A stretch of DNA of 10,601 nt from Betaproteobacteria bacterium (GTDB lineage Bacteria > Pseudomonadota > Gammaproteobacteria > Burkholderiales > UBA9220), in the NCBI GenBank assembly GCA_003519965.1, contig DOVS01000224.1:1-10601 (forward strand), given 5' to 3'. This document shows positions 7,046 to 10,601 of this stretch, one piece after another. Each line of letters starts with the position of its first letter. The first letter of the stretch is position 1. The translations under genes were made by a program, and so were the position numbers. Below the pieces are notes generated by a model that was not told the origin of the DNA, did not search any database, and saw only the letters and a list, made by a program, of their open reading frames with translations.

Positions 7046-8680
7046 TTACTCTAGTTGAAAACGATTGACGGTTTGCTGCAATTGATGCGCAAGCCCGTGC
7101 ATTTGATGGAAGGCGGAAGTGGACTCTTCGATGGTGGCGCTGTTTTCTTGCGCCATCTGGGCGATGTGTTCGACTCCTTGGCTGATTTCCTCGCTGGTGC
7201 GTTGCTGCGCGGTCATGGCGTCGGCGCTTTGCCGGATCAGCGCCGTGACGCTTTGAACGCTGGTGTTGATACGTTCTAGCGATTCTCCCGCCTCATTGGC
7301 AAGCGCAACGCTTTCCTGCATTTGTTCGCCGCCTTTTCCCATGGAGTCAACGGCGTTGGCGGTTTCTGTCTGCATGCTGCCGATCATGGTGGAAATTTCC
7401 TCTGTCGCCGCCGAAGTGCGTTCAGCCAGTTTACGCACTTCGTCGGCGACGACGGCGAAACCGCGCCCTTGCTCCCCGGCGCGGGCCGCCTCGATAGCGG
7501 CGTTGAGCGCCAGCAGGTTGGTTTGTTCGGCGATATCGTAAATGACTTGAAGGATTTTCCCGATCTCGCTGGAGCGTTCGCCCAAGGCGCCGATCAGCTG
7601 CGTCGATTGCGCCACAGTTTGCGCCACTTGATTGATGCCGTGAACCGCGTTGTTGACGACGCGATGACCGTGGCTGGAAGCGGTGCTGGCGTCTTCCACC
7701 GCCGCCACCGCCGCTTCCGCTTCGCGCACCATGGTTTTAAGCGCTTCGTTCAACTGCTCTACCGATGTGGCGGCGATAGCGGCTTGCGCTGTTTGCTCCT
7801 TCGATGCGAGCGCGACTTTATCGGAAGTGGTGGTGACGGTATTGCACGTTTGGGTGACTTGATCCGCGGACTGGCGCATCTGCCCGATCAAGCCGGTGAA
7901 ATCTCCGGCCATGCGGTTAAATGCGCTGGCGACTTCCCCGAGTTCGTCCGCGGTCTCTTGTGGCGCGCGAGCGGTGAGGTCGCCGTCGGCGAGGCGGAGC
8001 GTTGCCTGGCGCAACGGTCCCACGCCGCGGCTAATCGTATGCGTAATGAAGACGCCGAATACAATGATAAGCAGCACGCCGCCGACGATGCTGGCGATGG
8101 TGGAGATGATAATTTGCCGGGTGAGACGGACAACATGTTCATAGGTTCGCTTGGCGGCGTCGGCTTGGTAATGAATCAAGGCGTCGATGGTGCGGGAAGC
8201 CTTGGCGTACGCCGAGGTCATGACGCCTTTTCGCAAGGTGTCCGCCGCCTGAAATTTTTCTTCCCGCAATAGATCGATCATCGGCATGACGCCGGTTCTG
8301 CCGAACTTCAACCGGGCCGCCTTAAAGGCGTTGAACAATGTCCGGTCTTGGGGCTTCAGCGGGCGGGATTCGTAAGCATTAATCCGTTTGTCGATGTTGA
8401 AGATCAGCGTGCGCACCCGGTCCATGTCGGACATCACGGCGAACGGATCGGACTCCAGCCGGCCTTCGAGCAATTCGAGCCGGATTTGCATCTGATTGTT
8501 GCGAATTTCGTTCAGTTGGTTAATCGCCAGCAAGTGGTCGTTATAGACTTGAGATAGCGCGTTTTTCGATGCGTGGATGCCGATGAGGCCGGTGAGCCCG
8601 ACGCCGGTCAACAGTACGGCGGTAAAGGCGATCAGGACGTATAATTTGGTGCGGATCCTAAGCCGTTTTAGCAATTGCAT
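7046..8680 (-). CDS. methyl-accepting chemotaxis protein
   Basis: A transmembrane chemoreceptor of 544 residues that signals through CheW/CheA. Order of parts: short basic N-terminus, membrane helix 1 (about 13-35), a periplasmic domain of about 150 mostly helical residues resembling the four-helix-bundle (4HB_MCP) type, membrane helix 2 (about 189-214), HAMP (about 214-268, with the ending [11 protein letters not shown]) and a long cytoplasmic coiled coil. The hairpin tip at about 385-422 contains [19 protein letters not shown] and [18 protein letters not shown], the universal receptor signature. It ends in NRFQLE, with no CheR-binding pentapeptide. The ligand is unknown. ATG 8680 is preferred for its GGAGG; ATG 8692, four codons earlier, also has a Shine-Dalgarno at a longer spacing. 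Further extension to 8851 only overlaps the desaturase gene. No chemotaxis genes are adjacent, and I see no clear sigma28 promoter. Confidence 0.95.
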   Translation of the reverse strand: MQLLKRLRIRTKLYVLIAFTAVLLTGVGLTGLIGIHASKNALSQVYNDHLLAINQLNEIRNNQMQIRLELLEGRLESDPFAVMSDMDRVRTLIFNIDKRINAYESRPLKPQDRTLFNAFKAARLKFGRTGVMPMIDLLREEKFQAADTLRKGVMTSAYAKASRTIDALIHYQADAAKRTYEHVVRLTRQIIISTIASIVGGVLLIIVFGVFITHTISRGVGPLRQATLRLADGDLTARAPQETADELGEVASAFNRMAGDFTGLIGQMRQSADQVTQTCNTVTTTSDKVALASKEQTAQAAIAATSVEQLNEALKTMVREAEAAVAAVEDASTASSHGHRVVNNAVHGINQVAQTVAQSTQLIGALGERSSEIGKILQVIYDIAEQTNLLALNAAIEAARAGEQGRGFAVVADEVRKLAERTSAATEEISTMIGSMQTETANAVDSMGKGGEQMQESVALANEAGESLERINTSVQSVTALIRQSADAMTAQQRTSEEISQGVEHIAQMAQENSATIEESTSAFHQMHGLAHQLQQTVNRFQLE

Positions 8681-8685
8681 GGTCT

Positions 8686-8690
8686 CCTCC
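8686..8690 (-). promoter_or_regulatory. ribosome binding site deciding the chemoreceptor start
   Basis: GGAGG on the minus strand lies 5 nt before the ATG at 8680 and overlaps the codons of the alternative start at 8692. A second site, AAGGAGG (8710-8704), serves 8692 at an 11-nt spacing. Either start is possible; the difference is four residues. Confidence 0.6.
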
Positions 8691-8778
8691 ATTTCTGCTC
8701 GCCCCTCCTTTTTTGTGGTTGATTCGCGGGGAGGGTGCTGCCATGGATTGTAACAGCTTTGCGGCGCGGCGCTAGCGT

Positions 8779-9960
8779 TTAGGCATAGCAGCGCAGCCGG
8801 CGGGAGAATCGCCGCAGCGCCTCGATGCCGCTGTCGTCGGCGCGGCGGCACCAGTCTTCCAGCTGTCCGAGCAATTGTTCCTTGGAGGCGGTGGAGCGCG
8901 TCCAGAGGGCGCCGAGTTCTTCCCGCATGGCGTAAACGGTGTGCAGCACCGCGCTACGCGCAAGCGTTTGCTGGAAGGTTCGCCGCTCGTTGCCGCGTAA
9001 CGGTTTTCCCTTCAGTTGCAGCCAGCGCTTCACGCTTTGCGGCGTGATGTGCTCCCCGGCGTGCAGCGCGCCCTGGCGCAGCTTGCCGGCTTCCTGAAGG
9101 CAGGTGCGTTGGAGCGCCTTGGCGTAGGACGCCATGACTTCGCAACGATGGGTGAGAATAGCCTGCAAGGCTTCCGCGTCGGGGCGTCCGCGCCGTATTT
9201 TCATTTTCAGTTGCGGAGCGACTTTGCGCACCCGGGCCAATCCGGCGAATTGCAACAGGCGGATATAGACCCAGCCGATGTCGAATTCGTACCATTTCAG
9301 CGCTAGCTTGGCCGAACCGGCATAGGCATGGTGATTATTGTGTAGCTCCTCGCCACCAATCAGAATGCCCCATGGGGCGATATTGACGCTGGCGTCGCGG
9401 CTGGCGAAGTTGCGGTAACCCCAGAAATGGCCGACGCCGTTGATGACGCCTGCCGCCCACAAGGGAATCCAAAGCATCTGTACGACGAAAACCGCTATGC
9501 CCGACAAAACGCCGAACAACGCTATATCGATTAGGGCCATCAGAAGAATTCCCAAGGAATTGTGCGGCGTGTAGAGCCGCTGCTCGATCCAGTCGTCCGG
9601 CGTGCCGCGGCCATACTGTTCCAAGGCGGCGCGATCGCGGCATGCCCGCTGGTATAGCAAGGCGCCGCCCCACAATACCCGGTGAATGCCGAGCACTTGG
9701 GGACTATGCGGGTCTTCCGCCGTTTCGCATTTGGCGTGATGCTTGCGGTGAACCGCCACCCATTCGCGGGTGACCATGCCGGTGGTCAGCCATAGCCAGA
9801 AGCGGAAAAAGTGGCTGACCGGCGCTTTGAGGGTCAGCGCGCGATGCGCTTGATGGCGGTGGAGAAAAATGGTCACCGCAGCGATCGTGACATGGGTGAG
9901 CGCTAGGGCGGCTAGCGCGACGCCCCACCAAGACAAATCGAACAGGCCGGAATGAAGCAA
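8779..9960 (-). CDS. membrane acyl-lipid/acyl-CoA fatty acid desaturase with C-terminal extension
   Basis: A di-iron integral membrane enzyme of 393 residues that introduces a double bond into saturated acyl chains, probably at delta-9, adjusting membrane fluidity. The three histidine boxes are intact: HRHQAHR (34-40), HRKHH (71-75) and HNNHH (207-211), plus His178 in VGHFWGYRN. Hydrophobic spans lie at about 10-33, 50-70 and 133-170. Substrate form (CoA, ACP or lipid) and position are inferred from the family only. After the enzyme core (about 1-245) comes a basic, helical tail; residues about 312-393 resemble part of ISL3-family transposases (see findings). The start is TTG: it has GGGAG at a 7-nt spacing, an in-frame stop lies a short way upstream with no ATG or GTG between, and the next internal Met (62) would lose the first histidine box. 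Confidence 0.93.
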   Translation of the reverse strand: MLHSGLFDLSWWGVALAALALTHVTIAAVTIFLHRHQAHRALTLKAPVSHFFRFWLWLTTGMVTREWVAVHRKHHAKCETAEDPHSPQVLGIHRVLWGGALLYQRACRDRAALEQYGRGTPDDWIEQRLYTPHNSLGILLMALIDIALFGVLSGIAVFVVQMLWIPLWAAGVINGVGHFWGYRNFASRDASVNIAPWGILIGGEELHNNHHAYAGSAKLALKWYEFDIGWVYIRLLQFAGLARVRKVAPQLKMKIRRGRPDAEALQAILTHRCEVMASYAKALQRTCLQEAGKLRQGALHAGEHITPQSVKRWLQLKGKPLRGNERRTFQQTLARSAVLHTVYAMREELGALWTRSTASKEQLLGQLEDWCRRADDSGIEALRRFSRRLRCYA

Positions 9961-9967
9961 CGGAAAA

Positions 9968-9972
9968 CTCCC
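9968..9972 (-). promoter_or_regulatory. ribosome binding site supporting a TTG start
   Basis: GGGAG on the minus strand, 7 nt before the TTG at 9960. It is the main evidence for the non-ATG start of the desaturase. Confidence 0.7.
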
Positions 9973-9992
9973 AAGGATAATATCAGAGTAAA

Positions 9993-10021
9993 ATTGTATA
10001 CTTTATCCGCCACACCGCCAA
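9993..10021 (-). promoter_or_regulatory. sigma70-type promoter of the desaturase gene
   Basis: On the minus strand TTGGCG (-35, 10021-10016), a 17-nt spacer and TACAAT (-10, 9998-9993). Transcription would start near 9986, giving a leader of roughly 25 nt. It lies in an AT-rich patch between the MscS-family gene and the desaturase. No obvious operator palindrome is visible. Confidence 0.62.
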
Positions 10022-10063
10022 TACTATTTTTCATCGCGCCGCCGGACGGGGGGTTGCGGCGGG

Positions 10064-10601
10064 CTAGCGGGATATCTCTTCCTCGGGAGACGCGTAGGAT
10101 TGCTCGCCGAGAATCGTGACGTCGCTGGGTTGGCCGATCATGCGCACTTCCCGTTGCGGGTAGGGAATCTCGATGCCGTCGCGGCGGAAATCTTGCCAAA
10201 TGCGGTAATAAATCGCCGAACGCAAATCACGCTGCTCGCGTTCAGGATCGCTAATCCACGCCAGCACTTCGAGGTTGACGCCGTTGTCGCCAAAGCCGGT
10301 AATGTTGGCTTGGGGCGGCGGCGTTTTCAATACCCGCGGTTGGCATGCGGCGGCGTGCCGGAGAATCTGCATGGCGCGGTCGAGGTCGCTGGCGTAGCTG
10401 ATTTGCACCGGCAGGGCGAGGCGCGCCTCGCGGCCCGAATAATGATAGTTGATGACGGTGGAGGTAATCAGCGTTTCGTTGGGAATCAGGGTGTCGCTGC
10501 CATCGGTGCTTTTCAGCACGACATAACGGCCGGTCAGCCGCGTAATCACACCGTAGCGGTTATCGATGGCGATCAGGTCGCCAATGCGAATCGAGTGGTC
10601 G
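10064..10601 (-). CDS. MscS-family mechanosensitive channel, C-terminal part (cut by window edge)
   Basis: The frame is open to the right edge, so only the last 178 or so residues are present. It begins in the conserved beta domain that follows the pore helix, with the family motif IRIGDLIAIDNRYGVITRL, then DGSDTLIPNETLI, and continues through the alpha/beta cytoplasmic vestibule (RDLRSAIYYRIWQDFRRDGIEIPYPQREV), ending in a short acidic tail. MscS channels open under membrane tension to release solutes on osmotic downshock. The pore helices and any N-terminal extension lie outside, so size class and subtype cannot be given. The desaturase follows on the same strand after 103 nt with its own promoter. 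Confidence 0.9.
   Translation of the reverse strand, partial: DHSIRIGDLIAIDNRYGVITRLTGRYVVLKSTDGSDTLIPNETLITSTVINYHYSGREARLALPVQISYASDLDRAMQILRHAAACQPRVLKTPPPQANITGFGDNGVNLEVLAWISDPEREQRDLRSAIYYRIWQDFRRDGIEIPYPQREVRMIGQPSDVTILGEQSYASPEEEISR

Noticed and set aside
7322..8272. 316-residue plus-strand frame antisense to the chemoreceptor
   Set aside because: Composition is that of an antisense shadow; the opposite strand has an unmistakable chemoreceptor.
8750..8781. Possible sigma28 promoter for the chemoreceptor (TAAA then GC-rich spacer)
   Set aside because: The -10 part GCAAAGCT matches GCCGATAA at only three positions, and the TAAA is the desaturase stop codon.
8693..8851. N-terminal extension of the chemoreceptor that looks a little like a signal peptide
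   Set aside because: Its far part (8779 onward) is the end of the desaturase gene in another frame, and the chemoreceptor already has its own membrane helix and ribosome sites at 8680 or 8692.
10041..10063. Small hairpin CCGCCG/CGGCGG after the MscS-family stop as a terminator
   Set aside because: Only six pairs, a C-rich 12-nt loop and no T-run after it on the minus strand.

Overview
The window reads as a chromosomal stretch of a GC-rich gammaproteobacterium. Ribosomal proteins L28 and L33 are the cysteine-free types closely resembling those of Escherichia and Pseudomonas. The fumarase is the single-chain class I iron-sulfur enzyme, and the desaturase is of a proteobacterial type. This placement comes from recognising families, not from a search. 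I saw no tRNA, rRNA, CRISPR array, phage gene or intact insertion sequence.

Layout. On the minus strand (18-4178), a gene for a FapA/DUF342 polymer-forming protein is followed by a class I fumarase and, 10 nt later, an alpha/beta hydrolase. The last two look co-transcribed. Divergent from this block, on the plus strand, is an Atm1-type ABC exporter (4324-6117), then a 400-nt GC-rich stretch without a credible gene. Next comes the rpmB-rpmG operon (6583-6986), with a clear sigma70-type promoter, a strong internal ribosome binding site and a GAAA-loop intrinsic terminator. Converging on it from the minus strand are a methyl-accepting chemotaxis protein (7046-8680), a membrane fatty-acid desaturase (8779-9960, TTG start, good promoter) and the C-terminal part of an MscS-family channel that runs off the right edge.

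Function. The genes are mostly housekeeping or membrane/stress related: TCA cycle, glutathione-linked export, ribosome assembly, chemosensing, lipid unsaturation and osmotic release. They do not form one pathway, and I found no new multi-gene system.

Two things deserve a second look. First, the last ~80 residues of the desaturase resemble a helical part of ISL3-family (IS204/IS1001/IS1165) transposases, without the catalytic end. Second, the region 6118-6520 is packed with inverted repeats, contains a diverged direct repeat, and ends in a terminator-like hairpin just before the rpmB promoter. It could encode a structured RNA or be a long 3' UTR, but its high GC content makes chance folding a real alternative.
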